64,000 nucleotides of DNA from UBA7702 sp040776805. GTDB taxonomy: Bacteria > Bacillota > Dehalobacteriia > UBA7702. Both the position numbers and the translations under genes were made by a program. The DNA is taken from assembly GCA_040776805.1 (NCBI GenBank), contig JAXGZS010000008.1:1-64000 (forward strand), in the 5' to 3' direction. Under the pieces are notes generated by a model, which saw only the letters and a list, made by a program, of their open reading frames with translations, did not search any database and had not been told where the DNA came from. Shown in pieces: positions 40,021 through 49,756 of this stretch (positions are counted from its first letter, which is position 1; every line of letters begins with the position of its first letter).

Positions 40021-40788
40021 GTGAACATGAAAACAATTGTAGACGGCTTGGAAATCAACTACCGAGAGGAAGGGGAAGGCCCCCCCGTTTTACTGCTCCA
40101 CGGTTGGGGCTGCAACGGCGGCCACTGGGAGCCGGTTTTCGCGGCGCTCAAAGAAAACCACCGGGTGGTGGCCCCTGATATTCCCGGTTTCGGCGAAAGC
40201 GAAGAACCCCCCAGCACCTGGGGAACCAAGGAATACGCCTCGTTCTTCGAACACTTTATGCGCACTTTGAAAATCGAACAACCCGTGGTGATCGGCCACT
40301 CCAACGGCGGCCGGATCGGTATCGCCCTGGCGGCGAAAGGCCGCGCCGCTAAATTGATTTTAACGGACAGCGCCGGTATTAAGCCGAAACGGGATATTTC
40401 CTATTACGCGAAAATCTATTCCTATAAAGCCATGAAAACAGTGCTTTCCCTGCCGGGTCTCAGCGAAAAGAAAGCGGAGATTCTGGAAAAAAGGCGGGGT
40501 AAGGCGGGAAGCGCCGACTATAACGCCGCCTCCGAGGGGATGCGCCGCATTCTCTCGACGGTGGTCAATGAAGATCTGACCCCATATCTGCAACAGATTC
40601 GCGTTTCCACTCTGCTGATTTGGGGCAGCGAAGACACGGCGACCCCGTTATCCGACGGAGAGCAGATGGAAGCGATTTTGAAGAAAAACAATGTCGATTG
40701 TGCCCTCATCGTTTTTAACGGTCGCGGCCATTATGCCTTTTTAGAGGAAAAACAACGTTTTATCAGCATATGCCAGGCATTTATCTGA
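40021..40788 (+). CDS. Alpha/beta-fold hydrolase
   Basis: A 255-residue cytosolic hydrolase. The oxyanion region is LLLHGWGCNGGHW, the nucleophile elbow GHSNGGRIG gives Ser near 95, the acid is in LLIWGSEDTATP and the His in FNGRGHYAFLEE. A four-helix cap lies between about 125 and 185. The start is GTG at 40021 (after GAGG, five bases) or ATG at 40027. It heads a three-gene group with a MurF-like ligase and a D-Ala-D-Ala ligase, so an ester or peptide linked to wall synthesis is a plausible substrate, by context only. Confidence 0.85.
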   Translation: MNMKTIVDGLEINYREEGEGPPVLLLHGWGCNGGHWEPVFAALKENHRVVAPDIPGFGESEEPPSTWGTKEYASFFEHFMRTLKIEQPVVIGHSNGGRIGIALAAKGRAAKLILTDSAGIKPKRDISYYAKIYSYKAMKTVLSLPGLSEKKAEILEKRRGKAGSADYNAASEGMRRILSTVVNEDLTPYLQQIRVSTLLIWGSEDTATPLSDGEQMEAILKKNNVDCALIVFNGRGHYAFLEEKQRFISICQAFI

Positions 40789-40801
40789 GGAGGAAAGCAT
40801 T

Positions 40802-42421
40802 ATGAGCTACCATTTGATGTCCCTGCTGTGGATCTTGGCCACCGTACCTTTTTTGATCTTTTCGGTGCAGCGCCTCGTCTACGAACTCCACATGATGCAG
40901 CTGAATACATACAGAAACGACCGTTACGGCGCCTGGCTGAAGGCAAAGGGGCCCAGACGTTTCAAGGATCTTTTGCCGCTCCTCGCCGGAGTACCCCTGA
41001 TTTTCATCGGCGGTTTCGTCGCGGAACTCATCGCGGTTTTGATCTGGGCGCTCTTCTATCTCATTTTCGTGCAGACGAGAGATAAAACGCCGCCGAAAAA
41101 ACCCCTGGTATTCACAAAGCGGGCGACGCGGCTCTACGTCACGTTGCTGACCATTTACTTTTTGCCCGCCATCGCGATTTTGCTGCTGATCGTGGCCAAT
41201 GAGAGCGCGGCCATGCTGATTCGCGGGGTTTTCCTCTTGCTTTTGGCGCTGCTGCCCTTTCTCTCGCCGCTTTTCATCGTCGCCGCCAATACCTTTATGC
41301 AGCCTTTTGAAGAGCATCAGCAGGATAAATTCTTCAATGAAGCCCACGATCTCCTGGCGGAACAGCAGGACCTGCTGAAGATCGCCATCACCGGTAGCTA
41401 CGGCAAGACCTCGGTGAAACACATCCTAAACCGCATGTTGGAAGAAAAATACTATACGCTGATGCCCCCCGGCTCCTACAATACGCCCATGGGCATCACC
41501 AAGATCATTCGCGAAGAGTTAAAGCCGATGCACCAGGCTTTCGTGACGGAAATGGGGGCCAAGCAGCAGGGGGATATCGCCGAACTATGCGCCTTGGTGG
41601 AACCGAGATACGGCATCATCACCGCTTTGGGCGAAGCCCATTTGGAATCCTTCGGCTCCTTTGAGACGATTGTCGATACGAAATTCGAATTGGCGGAAGC
41701 CCTGCCCGAAGACGGCGTCGCCGTGTTGAATTTCGACGACCCGGCCATCCGCGATAACGCGTATCGGGTGAAGGGCAAAGTGATCTCTTACGGCATGGAA
41801 AGCCCCGATCTCGACTATTGGGCCGCGGATATCCGCTACCACCACCGCGGTACGGAATTTACGCTCTGCGCCAAAGATGGCGCGAAGGAAGAATTCAGAA
41901 GCCAGCTTTTGGGCATTCACAACGTCTATAATATTGTCGCCGCCGCCGCCATGGCCCATGAACTGGGCGTTTCCTTCAAACAGATGAAGCGCGCCGTATC
42001 GGCCCTGCCCCCGGTGGAACACCGCCTGGAGCTAAAAACCACGGCCAACGGATTGAATATCATCGATGACGCCTTTAACGCCAATCCTGTGGGGGCCGCC
42101 GCGGCCATGGATGTTTTGGGCCAGATCGAAGGGGGCAAAAAATTCCTGATTACCCCCGGTATGGTGGAACTTGGCGTCAAAGAATATGAGGAAAATAGGA
42201 AGTTCGGCGCTCATGCTGCCGCTGTCTGCGACTACATCGCCCTCGTCGGCGAAAAGCAGACGGAAGCGCTGAAAGAGGGTATTCTCTCCGCGGGCTTCCC
42301 CGAAGATCAGCTCTTTATCGCCCAAAACCTCAACGAAGCAAACACTTTTGTATATGGCAGGGCAGGCAAGGGCGACTTTGTCCTCTATGAAAACGATCTG
42401 CCCGATACGTATAACGAATAA
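40802..42421 (+). CDS. Membrane-anchored MurF-like Mur ligase
   Basis: A 539-residue protein. About four hydrophobic segments (roughly 5-25, 58-90, 108-130, 137-163) precede a Mur ligase body. The ATP loop is ITGSYGKTSVKHIL, followed by PPGSYNTPMGIT and FVTEMGAKQQGDIAEL, the family's LGEAHLESFGS, LLGIHNVYNIVAAAAMA and DDAFNANPVGAAAAM. This matches MurF, which adds D-Ala-D-Ala to UDP-MurNAc-tripeptide, but canonical MurF is soluble. AGGAGG precedes the ATG, and ddl follows 17 bases later. It may be a second, membrane-located MurF or act on another acceptor. Confidence 0.85.
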   Translation: MSYHLMSLLWILATVPFLIFSVQRLVYELHMMQLNTYRNDRYGAWLKAKGPRRFKDLLPLLAGVPLIFIGGFVAELIAVLIWALFYLIFVQTRDKTPPKKPLVFTKRATRLYVTLLTIYFLPAIAILLLIVANESAAMLIRGVFLLLLALLPFLSPLFIVAANTFMQPFEEHQQDKFFNEAHDLLAEQQDLLKIAITGSYGKTSVKHILNRMLEEKYYTLMPPGSYNTPMGITKIIREELKPMHQAFVTEMGAKQQGDIAELCALVEPRYGIITALGEAHLESFGSFETIVDTKFELAEALPEDGVAVLNFDDPAIRDNAYRVKGKVISYGMESPDLDYWAADIRYHHRGTEFTLCAKDGAKEEFRSQLLGIHNVYNIVAAAAMAHELGVSFKQMKRAVSALPPVEHRLELKTTANGLNIIDDAFNANPVGAAAAMDVLGQIEGGKKFLITPGMVELGVKEYEENRKFGAHAAAVCDYIALVGEKQTEALKEGILSAGFPEDQLFIAQNLNEANTFVYGRAGKGDFVLYENDLPDTYNE

Positions 42422-42438
42422 AGCAGGGAGGCAATCAT

Positions 42439-43605
42439 ATGAAAACAACCGTTGGCGTCATTTTTGGCTGCTCCTCCGTGGAACATGAAGTGGCGATTAT
42501 ATCCGCGCTTCAGGCCATGCAAGCCTTGGACAAAGCAAAATACGATATTTTTCCCATTTACATCAGCAAGGAGGGGGACTGGTATTGGGGAGACGTACTG
42601 AACGATATTGAAAATTTTAAGGATTTGAACCGCCTGCTCTCCCAATGCGTAAAGATCGTGGTTTCCGCCAACGCCGAAGACGGTACGGTCTTTCTCTACC
42701 CTCAAGGACTGCTCAATAAAAAGCCCCTGGCTGTCATCGACGTGTTTTTACCGGTGATGCACGGCGCTTACGGGGAAGACGGCTGCCTCCAAGGCTTTTT
42801 GGAAATGACCGGCATTCCCTATACGGGTCCTTCGGTGCTTTCCGCCGCCGTTGGTATGGACAAGGTGGCACAAAAGGCTCTTTGCAAAATGGGGAACGTG
42901 CCGGTGCTTGATTGCTTCTGGTTTTACGGCGCTCAATGGAGCGACGCCGAAGAAGAGATCATCGCCTTCATTGAACGGAAGTTTTCCTATCCCGTCATCG
43001 TCAAGCCGGCCAACCTTGGTTCCAGTATCGGCATCAAGATCGCCGAGAACCGGGAGGAACTGAACGACGCCATTGAAACGGCGGCGCAATACTCTCAGAA
43101 AATTTTGGTGGAGCACGCCATCAAGCATTTGAAGGAAGTCAATGTCGCCGTCCTCGGCGACGCCTATCAGGCCGAAGTTTCCGAATTGGAAGAGCCGGTG
43201 AGTGTCGGTAAAATCCTTGGTTTTGGCGAAAAATACCTTCAACCTGACGGTAAAACCGCCGGTATGGCAGGCTTGAAACGGAAAATTCCGGCGGAAATTT
43301 CCGAGGAGACGGCCTCCCGCATCCGGGAAATCGCTTTGGATACCTTTTACTGCATGAACGGCCAGGGCGTATGGCGCCTCGACTTTATGCTCGATCTCGA
43401 TACGGATCATATTTATTTAAACGAAGTCAACACGATTCCCGGTTCCCTTTCCTTTTATTTGTGGGAACCCAAGGGATTATCTTATCCCCAGCTCCTCGAT
43501 AAACTGATTCAGATCGCCTTAAGAAATAAGCAGAGAAAGAAAAATATGATCACTTCTTTTTCCAGCAATATTTTGGCCCAGGGAGGCTTCAAAGGTAAGA
43601 AATAA
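42439..43605 (+). CDS. ddl: D-alanine--D-alanine ligase family protein
   Basis: A 388-residue ATP-grasp ligase. It begins GVIFGCSSVEHEVAIISA, then PVMHGAYGEDGCLQGFLEM, the ATP-grasp VIVKPANLGSSIGI, RLDFMLD and EVNTIPGSLSFYLW. The omega-loop carries GEKYLQ, with the Tyr that favours D-Ala as second substrate in classical Ddl, whereas VanA-type D-Ala-D-Lac ligases have His nearby; I infer D-Ala-D-Ala. A basic C-terminal tail (RNKQRKKNM) is longer than usual. The TAA overlaps the dprA ATG by one base. Confidence 0.92.
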   Translation: MKTTVGVIFGCSSVEHEVAIISALQAMQALDKAKYDIFPIYISKEGDWYWGDVLNDIENFKDLNRLLSQCVKIVVSANAEDGTVFLYPQGLLNKKPLAVIDVFLPVMHGAYGEDGCLQGFLEMTGIPYTGPSVLSAAVGMDKVAQKALCKMGNVPVLDCFWFYGAQWSDAEEEIIAFIERKFSYPVIVKPANLGSSIGIKIAENREELNDAIETAAQYSQKILVEHAIKHLKEVNVAVLGDAYQAEVSELEEPVSVGKILGFGEKYLQPDGKTAGMAGLKRKIPAEISEETASRIREIALDTFYCMNGQGVWRLDFMLDLDTDHIYLNEVNTIPGSLSFYLWEPKGLSYPQLLDKLIQIALRNKQRKKNMITSFSSNILAQGGFKGKK

Positions 43606-44717
43606 TGGATGAGCGAGAGATCAACTATTTGGTGGCGCTGGGGCAGGTCAACGGTGTGCAGCAAGGTCTGCTCACGCTGCTGATGGATTACTTCGGCGAC
43701 GCCGAAAAAGCCTGGCGGGAATATCGCCGCTGGCATAAAGCGCTGCCTTTGACCACCGATAAGTGCGAGGAAATCGTCGGCTACCGCAGGAAAGTGGAGT
43801 CGGAAACTTTTTCCCTCTACCGCAAAAACCTCGGCGTAAAGGTGGTCACCGTTAAGGACGAGGACTTCCCCGCCGGTTTGCGCACCGTGGAGGATCCTCC
43901 CTACTATCTGTTTTATTACGGCGCCTTGCCGGATCCCGACCGTCTTGCCATCGCCGTGGTGGGATCGCGGAAGTGCTCCGATTACGGCAAAGCCGCCACC
44001 CACAAAGTCGTCACCGACTTGGTGCAAAAAGCCGGCGTCGCCATCATCAGCGGCATGGCCGAAGGCATTGATGCCGCTGCCCACGGAGGAGCGCTCCAGG
44101 CCAACGGCTATACCGCGGCGGTTTTGGGCAACGGTATCGACGTGATCTATCCTTCCTTTCACGGAAAGCTCTACCGGGCGCTGAAAGAAAAGGGCTGCGT
44201 CATCAGCGAGTTTCCCTTGGGATATGGCAGCTTTCCCCAGAACTTTCCCCAGCGCAACCGGCTGATCAGCGGTTTGAGCAGCGGTGTTTTCGTAACGGAA
44301 GCCCGGATCAAAAGCGGCGCTTACCATACGGTAAAACACGGCCTGGAACAGGGCAAGGAAATTTACGCCCTGCCACACTCGATTTTTTCCGGCGGCGGTT
44401 ATCTGCCTCATTATCTCATTGAAACGGGCCAGGCGAAATTCGCCGCCTGCGCCGAAGATATATTAGAAGATTTTATCGATGTGGATCTCGTCGAGCGTAT
44501 GCAACGGGGGGAAAAGAGAGAAGGTTTTTGTCTCGCCGCCTCCCCGGGAGAACGGGAGGTCGTGGAGGCCTTGCAAAAGGGTGACCGCTCCTTTGACGAA
44601 CTGCTGCAAGGCGCACCGCTGACTGCGGCGGAACTCTCTTCTTTTTTGACCCGCCTGGAAATCGAAGGCGCTGTTTACGAAACACCGGAAAAAACTTATA
44701 TTCTGAAAAATAATTAA
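43605..44717 (+). CDS. dprA: DNA-processing protein DprA
   Basis: A 370-residue protein that binds incoming single-stranded DNA and loads RecA in transformation. The Rossmann core shows VVGSRKCSDYGKAATHKV, ISGMAEGIDAAAHGGAL, AVLGNGIDVIYP, FPQRNRLISGLSSGVFVTEA and a C-terminal winged-helix (about 295-365; SFDELLQGAPLTAAELSSFL). AAAGGT precedes the ATG. Its position before topA is standard for Bacillota. With yifB/comM-like nearby, it belongs to a competence/recombination neighbourhood. Confidence 0.95.
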   Translation: MDEREINYLVALGQVNGVQQGLLTLLMDYFGDAEKAWREYRRWHKALPLTTDKCEEIVGYRRKVESETFSLYRKNLGVKVVTVKDEDFPAGLRTVEDPPYYLFYYGALPDPDRLAIAVVGSRKCSDYGKAATHKVVTDLVQKAGVAIISGMAEGIDAAAHGGALQANGYTAAVLGNGIDVIYPSFHGKLYRALKEKGCVISEFPLGYGSFPQNFPQRNRLISGLSSGVFVTEARIKSGAYHTVKHGLEQGKEIYALPHSIFSGGGYLPHYLIETGQAKFAACAEDILEDFIDVDLVERMQRGEKREGFCLAASPGEREVVEALQKGDRSFDELLQGAPLTAAELSSFLTRLEIEGAVYETPEKTYILKNN

Positions 44718-44729
44718 GGGGTATTATTT

Positions 44730-46991
44730 ATGAGCAAATACTTGGTGGTTGTGGAATCCCCCACGAAAGCAAAAACGATTGGTAAATTTTTAGGAAAGAA
44801 CTATAAAGTTGTTTCCTCCATGGGCCATATCCGCGATCTGCCCAAAAGCAAACTCGGCATTGAGGTGGAGGACGGATTCAAACCTCATTACATTACCATT
44901 CGCGGCAAAGGGGAAATGCTGAAAGAACTGAAAAAGAGTGCCAAAGCCGCGGATAAGATTTTGTATGCCGCCGACCCCGACCGCGAAGGGGAAGCCATCG
45001 CCTGGCATCTGAAGCAATATTTGGAAAACAATCCGGAGGGCAATGATCCCAATCCCGATGAATTATGCCGCATTGAATTCAATGAAATCACCAAAGAGGC
45101 CATTAAAAACGCGGTAAAAAAACCGCGTCCCATTGACGTGGACCGTTTCTACGCCCAACAGAGCCGCCGCATCTTAGACCGTCTCGTCGGTTATAAGCTC
45201 AGCCCGCTGTTGTGGAAAAAGGTCAGAAAAGGTCTTTCCGCCGGGCGCGTGCAAAGCGTGGCGGTGCGGCTGATCTGCGAACGCCAAAGGGAAATTGACG
45301 ATTTCAAGCCGGAAGAATACTGGACTTTGGAAGCGGACTTTCTCCATAAAGAAAGCTCCCTCAGCGCCAAATTATTGAAGGTGGACGGAAAAAAAGCGGA
45401 GATTCCCAACGAAGCCGCCATGGAGACGGTGATCGGCGGTTTGAAGGACGCTGTTTACAAAGTGATTTCGGCCCAAAAGAAACAAAAAAACAAAGCGCCG
45501 CAGCCCGCCTTCACAACCAGCAGTATGCAACAGGAAGCCAACCAAAAGCTGAATTTTACGGCCAAACGCACCATGCAGCTGGCCCAACAGCTTTACGAAG
45601 GGATCTCTTTGGGCGGCAGCAACGTCGGTTTGATCACTTACATGCGTACCGACTCGGTGCGCGTCGCCGAACCGGCTCAGCAGGAGGCGCTGGACTATAT
45701 TGAGCAAACCTACGGGAAAGAGTTCTGCCCGGCAAAACCGCGGCAGCACGCCGTCGGCGCCCATGCCCAAAACGCCCACGAGGGGATTCGTCCCACCTCC
45801 GTGCAGAGAACGCCGCTTTCCGTAAAACAATACCTAAATCAGCCCCAATACCGTCTCTATAAACTGATCTGGGAACGCTTTGTCGCCAGTCAAATGGCCG
45901 ACGCCAAAGTACAGACCACCAATTACGACATCGAAGCCAACCGCTGCCTCTTCCGGGCCAGCGGCAACATCGTGATCTTCCCCGGTTATATGAAACTCTA
46001 TAAGAACGACGATAAAAACAACGCTTTGCCCGAAGTCAAAGAAGGGGAAGTCCTGACCTTGAAAGAACTTCTGCCGGAACAACACTTCACCCAAGCGCCA
46101 TCGGCCTATACCGAAGCGGCGCTCATCAAAACCTTGGAAAAACTCGGCATCGGACGCCCCTCGACTTATGTGACGATCATTGAAACCGTGGTCAGCCGCG
46201 GCTATGTTTCCAGGAAAGAGAAGACCTTCCACCCCACGGAGCTGGGAATCGTCGTCAATGATCTGCTGATGGAACATTTCCCCGATATTTTGAACGTGGA
46301 ATTCACGGCCAAAATGGAAGAGAAACTGGATAAAGTGGAAGTCGGCGATCTCGGCTGGCAGAAGATTCTGGAGGACTTTTACGGTCCCTTCTCCGCCTCC
46401 TTGGAAAAGGCCGAGGAAGCCATCGGCGAAGTGGAACTCGTCGATGAAGTAAGCGACGTGGTCTGCGAGTACTGCGGCAAACAAATGGTCTATAAAATGG
46501 GCCGCTACGGCCGTTTCCTGGCCTGTCCCGGCTATCCCGCCTGCCGCAACATCAAATCCGTGGATAAAGACGGCAATGTGGAAGAAAAAACCTTGGGCGA
46601 GAGCGACGTTCAATGCGAAAAATGCGGCCGCACCATGGTGGTGAAAAAAGGCAAATACGGCAAGTTTTTGGCCTGCCCCGGCTATCCCACCTGTAAGAAC
46701 ATCAAATCCATCGACGAGGAAATCGGCGTCAAATGTGTGCAATGCGGCGGCGAGCTGGTTCGCAAACGCAACAAGCGGGGCAAGGTCTTCTATGGCTGTC
46801 AGAATTACCCCGACTGCCAGGTGGCCTATTGGAACCTGCCTTTGACGGAGGTTTGTCCCGAATGCGGCCAGCACATGGTGGAAAAAACAGGGAAAGACGG
46901 TGAAAAAATCGTCTTTTGTGAAAATAAGGAATGCCCCACGAATCAAAAAGCCGTAAAAACCAAGGGGCGGAAGAAGAGTACCAATGCGTAA
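44730..46991 (+). CDS. topA: DNA topoisomerase I
   Basis: A 753-residue type IA topoisomerase that relaxes negative supercoils. The Toprim domain has VVVESPTKAKTIGKFLG and AADPDREGEAIAWHL, the active-site Tyr304 is in GLITYMRTDSVR, and SAGRVQSVAVRLI is conserved. Four C-terminal zinc ribbons follow (CEYCGKQM, CEKCGRTM, CVQCGGEL, CPECGQHM). AAGGGG precedes the ATG. It overlaps trmFO by 8 bases. Confidence 0.97.
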   Translation: MSKYLVVVESPTKAKTIGKFLGKNYKVVSSMGHIRDLPKSKLGIEVEDGFKPHYITIRGKGEMLKELKKSAKAADKILYAADPDREGEAIAWHLKQYLENNPEGNDPNPDELCRIEFNEITKEAIKNAVKKPRPIDVDRFYAQQSRRILDRLVGYKLSPLLWKKVRKGLSAGRVQSVAVRLICERQREIDDFKPEEYWTLEADFLHKESSLSAKLLKVDGKKAEIPNEAAMETVIGGLKDAVYKVISAQKKQKNKAPQPAFTTSSMQQEANQKLNFTAKRTMQLAQQLYEGISLGGSNVGLITYMRTDSVRVAEPAQQEALDYIEQTYGKEFCPAKPRQHAVGAHAQNAHEGIRPTSVQRTPLSVKQYLNQPQYRLYKLIWERFVASQMADAKVQTTNYDIEANRCLFRASGNIVIFPGYMKLYKNDDKNNALPEVKEGEVLTLKELLPEQHFTQAPSAYTEAALIKTLEKLGIGRPSTYVTIIETVVSRGYVSRKEKTFHPTELGIVVNDLLMEHFPDILNVEFTAKMEEKLDKVEVGDLGWQKILEDFYGPFSASLEKAEEAIGEVELVDEVSDVVCEYCGKQMVYKMGRYGRFLACPGYPACRNIKSVDKDGNVEEKTLGESDVQCEKCGRTMVVKKGKYGKFLACPGYPTCKNIKSIDEEIGVKCVQCGGELVRKRNKRGKVFYGCQNYPDCQVAYWNLPLTEVCPECGQHMVEKTGKDGEKIVFCENKECPTNQKAVKTKGRKKSTNA

Positions 46992-48285
46992 CGTCACCAT
47001 CGTCGGCGGCGGCCTGGCCGGCGCGGAGGCCGCCTGGCAGCTGGCCAAAAGAGGTCACAAGGTTCGCCTTTATGAAATGCGTCCCGTCACCATGACCCCG
47101 GCCCATAAAACAGACCGCTTGGCGGAGCTTGTTTGCAGCAATTCCCTGCGGGCGGCGAACCTGGAAAACGCCGTGGGTTTGCTGAAAGAAGAAATGCGCC
47201 GTCTCGATTCCCTGATCATGAAAGCAGCCGACGCCACGGCGGTACCCGCCGGCGGTTGCCTGGCCGTGGACAGAAACGCCTTTTCCGCCATGGTGGAAAA
47301 GGAACTGCTGGCCACAAACGAAATTGAAATCATACGGGAGGAGATCAAGGAGATTCCCGAGGACGAGGTGGTTGTGATCGCCACAGGCCCTCTGACGGCG
47401 CCAGCCCTGGCCGAAGAATTGGCCGCGCTGGCAGGCAGGGAAGACCTTTATTTTTACGATGCCGTGGCGCCCATCATCAGCGGCGATTCCATCAATCGCG
47501 AGATCGCCTTTTGCGCATCCCGTTACGATAAGGGGGAGGCGGCGTATATCAATTGCCCCATGAACAAGGAGGAATACGACGCTTTTTACGAGGCCATCGT
47601 TGCCGCGAAGGTATATCAACCCCACGAATTTGAAACCATGAAGTATTTTGAAGGCTGCATGCCCATGGAAGAAATGGCGTTAAGAGGCCGGGAAACCATG
47701 GCCCACGGGCCCATGAAACCGGTGGGCCTCACCGATCCCCGCACCGGTAAAATGCCCTATGCCGTGGTACAGCTCAGGATGGAAGACAGGGAGGGCCGCC
47801 TTTACAATATGGTCGGTTTTCAAACCCATCTTCTCCGGGGGGAGCAGGAACGTGTTTTCCGCATGATTCCCGGGTTGGAGCAGGCGGAGTTTCTGCGTTA
47901 CGGGATGATTCACCGGAATACGTACATCCATTCGCCGAAGATCCTCTCGGCGACCATGGAAGCCAAGGAGCGTCCGGGGCTTTTCTTTGCCGGACAGCTC
48001 ACCGGCGTGGAAGGTTATGTGGAATCCGCCGCCAACGGTCTTTTGGCCGGTATCAACGCGGCTCGGGCCGCGGAAAACAGGGAGCGGGTCGTCTTCCCGA
48101 CGGAAACCGCCATGGGCGCTTTGGCTCACTACGTCGCCACCGGCGGTTCCGGCAAATTTGAGCCGATGAACATTACCTTCGGCCTGATCGCGCCCTTGAC
48201 GGAAAGAATACGCAAAAAGAAAGAAAAGAACGCCAAGATTGCGGAGCGTTCGTTGAACATATTAGAACATATCGACGTCGGATAA
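46984..48285 (+). CDS. trmFO: Folate/FAD-dependent tRNA (uracil-54-C5)-methyltransferase
   Basis: A 433-residue FAD enzyme that makes ribothymidine at position 54 using methylene-tetrahydrofolate. The FAD loop VTIVGGGLAGAEAAWQLAKRG begins the protein; LVCSNSLRAANLENAVGLLKEE carries the conserved Cys, and YINCPMNKEEYDAF and TGVEGYVESAANGLLAG are family motifs. It overlaps topA by 8 bases and is followed by xerC after 13. Confidence 0.96.
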   Translation: MRNVTIVGGGLAGAEAAWQLAKRGHKVRLYEMRPVTMTPAHKTDRLAELVCSNSLRAANLENAVGLLKEEMRRLDSLIMKAADATAVPAGGCLAVDRNAFSAMVEKELLATNEIEIIREEIKEIPEDEVVVIATGPLTAPALAEELAALAGREDLYFYDAVAPIISGDSINREIAFCASRYDKGEAAYINCPMNKEEYDAFYEAIVAAKVYQPHEFETMKYFEGCMPMEEMALRGRETMAHGPMKPVGLTDPRTGKMPYAVVQLRMEDREGRLYNMVGFQTHLLRGEQERVFRMIPGLEQAEFLRYGMIHRNTYIHSPKILSATMEAKERPGLFFAGQLTGVEGYVESAANGLLAGINAARAAENRERVVFPTETAMGALAHYVATGGSGKFEPMNITFGLIAPLTERIRKKKEKNAKIAERSLNILEHIDVG

Positions 48286-48298
48286 AGCGGGTGATCAA

Positions 48299-49189
48299 AT
48301 GGAAAATCGCTTCTCGGACTATTTGGCCTATCTTTTGGGTGAGAAGAACGCCTCGCCCCATACGGTCACGGCCTATCGCAAAGATATAGAGGATTATTTT
48401 GCCTTTTTGGCGAAACAGCAGATTGCGGCGGAAAATGCCGACCATCTCTTGATTCGCCGCTATATGATGGAGCTGCAAAAAAAAGGCATCTCCAAAAATT
48501 CCATGGCCAGAAAGATGTCCTCCATCAGAAGTTACTACCGCTATTTGGTGCGGGAAAACGTCATCGAGGACAACCCTTTGACCTTGGTCAGCTCGCCCAA
48601 AGAAACGAAAAAGCTGCCGAAATTCGTCCACTATGAGGATTTAAAAGAGCTTTTTGAGCTGCCGGACAACAGCCCGGCGGGGTTAAGAGACCGGGCCATG
48701 ATGGAATTGCTCTACGGCGGGGGCTTAAGAGTTTCGGAAATGTGTTCCCTCAAACTGAACCAGTTGATTTTTCCCATCCGTTCCGTGAAAGTCATGGGCA
48801 AGGGAAAAAAAGAACGCCTCGTGCCTTTGGGAGAGTACGCTTTAAAAGCCCTGGTTGCCTATTTGGAAAAAGGCCGTCCCAAACTGGTGAAAGTTGATCA
48901 CGAAGAGGAGCAGGGCGTCTTTTTGAATCAGCGCAACGGGCATGCCATCACCGACCGAGCCGTTAGGAACGTTCTCGATAAGTACGTGGGACGCCTTTCC
49001 AAAACATGGAAGGTCAGCCCTCATATGCTGCGTCATTCCTTTGCCACCCATATGCTGGAAAACGGCGCCGATATCCGTATCATCCAGGAATTGCTCGGAC
49101 ATGAGCGGCTCTCCACAACCCAGATCTATACCCATATCACCAAGTCTCACATGATGGAAATCTATAAGGAATCTCACCCCAGAAGTTGA
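48299..49189 (+). CDS. xerC: Tyrosine recombinase XerC
   Basis: A 296-residue recombinase resolving chromosome dimers at dif. The N-terminal core-binding domain (FSDYLAYLLGEKNASPHTVTAY) precedes the catalytic domain with the Arg in YGGGLRVSEMCSL, the Lys region MGKGKKERLVPLG, HMLRHSFATHML, LGHERLSTTQIYTHI with the nucleophile Tyr. Its place before hslVU matches the codV position in Bacillota. No dif-like site was recognised in the window. Confidence 0.93.
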   Translation: MENRFSDYLAYLLGEKNASPHTVTAYRKDIEDYFAFLAKQQIAAENADHLLIRRYMMELQKKGISKNSMARKMSSIRSYYRYLVRENVIEDNPLTLVSSPKETKKLPKFVHYEDLKELFELPDNSPAGLRDRAMMELLYGGGLRVSEMCSLKLNQLIFPIRSVKVMGKGKKERLVPLGEYALKALVAYLEKGRPKLVKVDHEEEQGVFLNQRNGHAITDRAVRNVLDKYVGRLSKTWKVSPHMLRHSFATHMLENGADIRIIQELLGHERLSTTQIYTHITKSHMMEIYKESHPRS

Positions 49190-49204
49190 AAGGAGAAAAT
49201 CGCG

Positions 49205-49756
49205 ATGATGTTTGAAGCAACGACCATTCTCGGTGTCAGCAAGGACGGCAAAACCGCCGTAGCCGGCGACGGTCAGGTGACCATGGGTAATTCCATGATC
49301 ATGAAAAACGGAGCCAAAAAAGTGAGAAGGCTCCATAACGGCGAAGTGGTGGCCGGGTTTGCCGGCGCTGTGGCCGACGCCTTCACACTGTTTGATAAAT
49401 TTGAAGCCAAACTCAACGAATACCGGGGCAATCTGATGCGCGCCTCGGTGGAACTGGTCAAGGAATGGCGTACCGATAAGATTTTACAGAAATTAGAGGC
49501 GCTGATGATCGTGGCCAACGAAGAAAGCATGCTGATCATTTCCGGCAGCGGCGAGGTTATCGAGCCCGACGACGGCATCGTCGCCATCGGCAGCGGCGGC
49601 CCCTATGCCTTAGCCGCGGCCAGGGCTTTGCGGAAGCATACGGATCTTTCCGCGGCGGAAATCGCCAAGGAGGCCATGGAGGTGGCGGCGGGGATCTGCG
49701 TGTTCACCAACGATCAGATTATCGTGGAAAAAATCGGGGAAAAAGCAGGGGAGTGA
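49205..49756 (+). CDS. hslV: ATP-dependent protease HslV (ClpQ) peptidase subunit
   Basis: A 183-residue N-terminal-nucleophile peptidase forming the double ring of the HslUV protease. The expected catalytic Thr lies in FEATTILGVSKDGKTAVAGD, exposed after removal of a short MMFEA leader; the GDGQVTMG and IGSGGPYALAAARAL motifs are present. AAAGGAG precedes two adjacent ATGs (49205 or 49208). It overlaps hslU by four bases (GTGA). Confidence 0.96.
   Translation: MMFEATTILGVSKDGKTAVAGDGQVTMGNSMIMKNGAKKVRRLHNGEVVAGFAGAVADAFTLFDKFEAKLNEYRGNLMRASVELVKEWRTDKILQKLEALMIVANEESMLIISGSGEVIEPDDGIVAIGSGGPYALAAARALRKHTDLSAAEIAKEAMEVAAGICVFTNDQIIVEKIGEKAGE

Noticed and set aside
45834..47048. 404-codon open frame antisense to topA
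   Set aside because: It is Phe/His/Asp-rich, as expected of the complement of a topoisomerase gene with zinc ribbons; no family and no ribosome-binding site.
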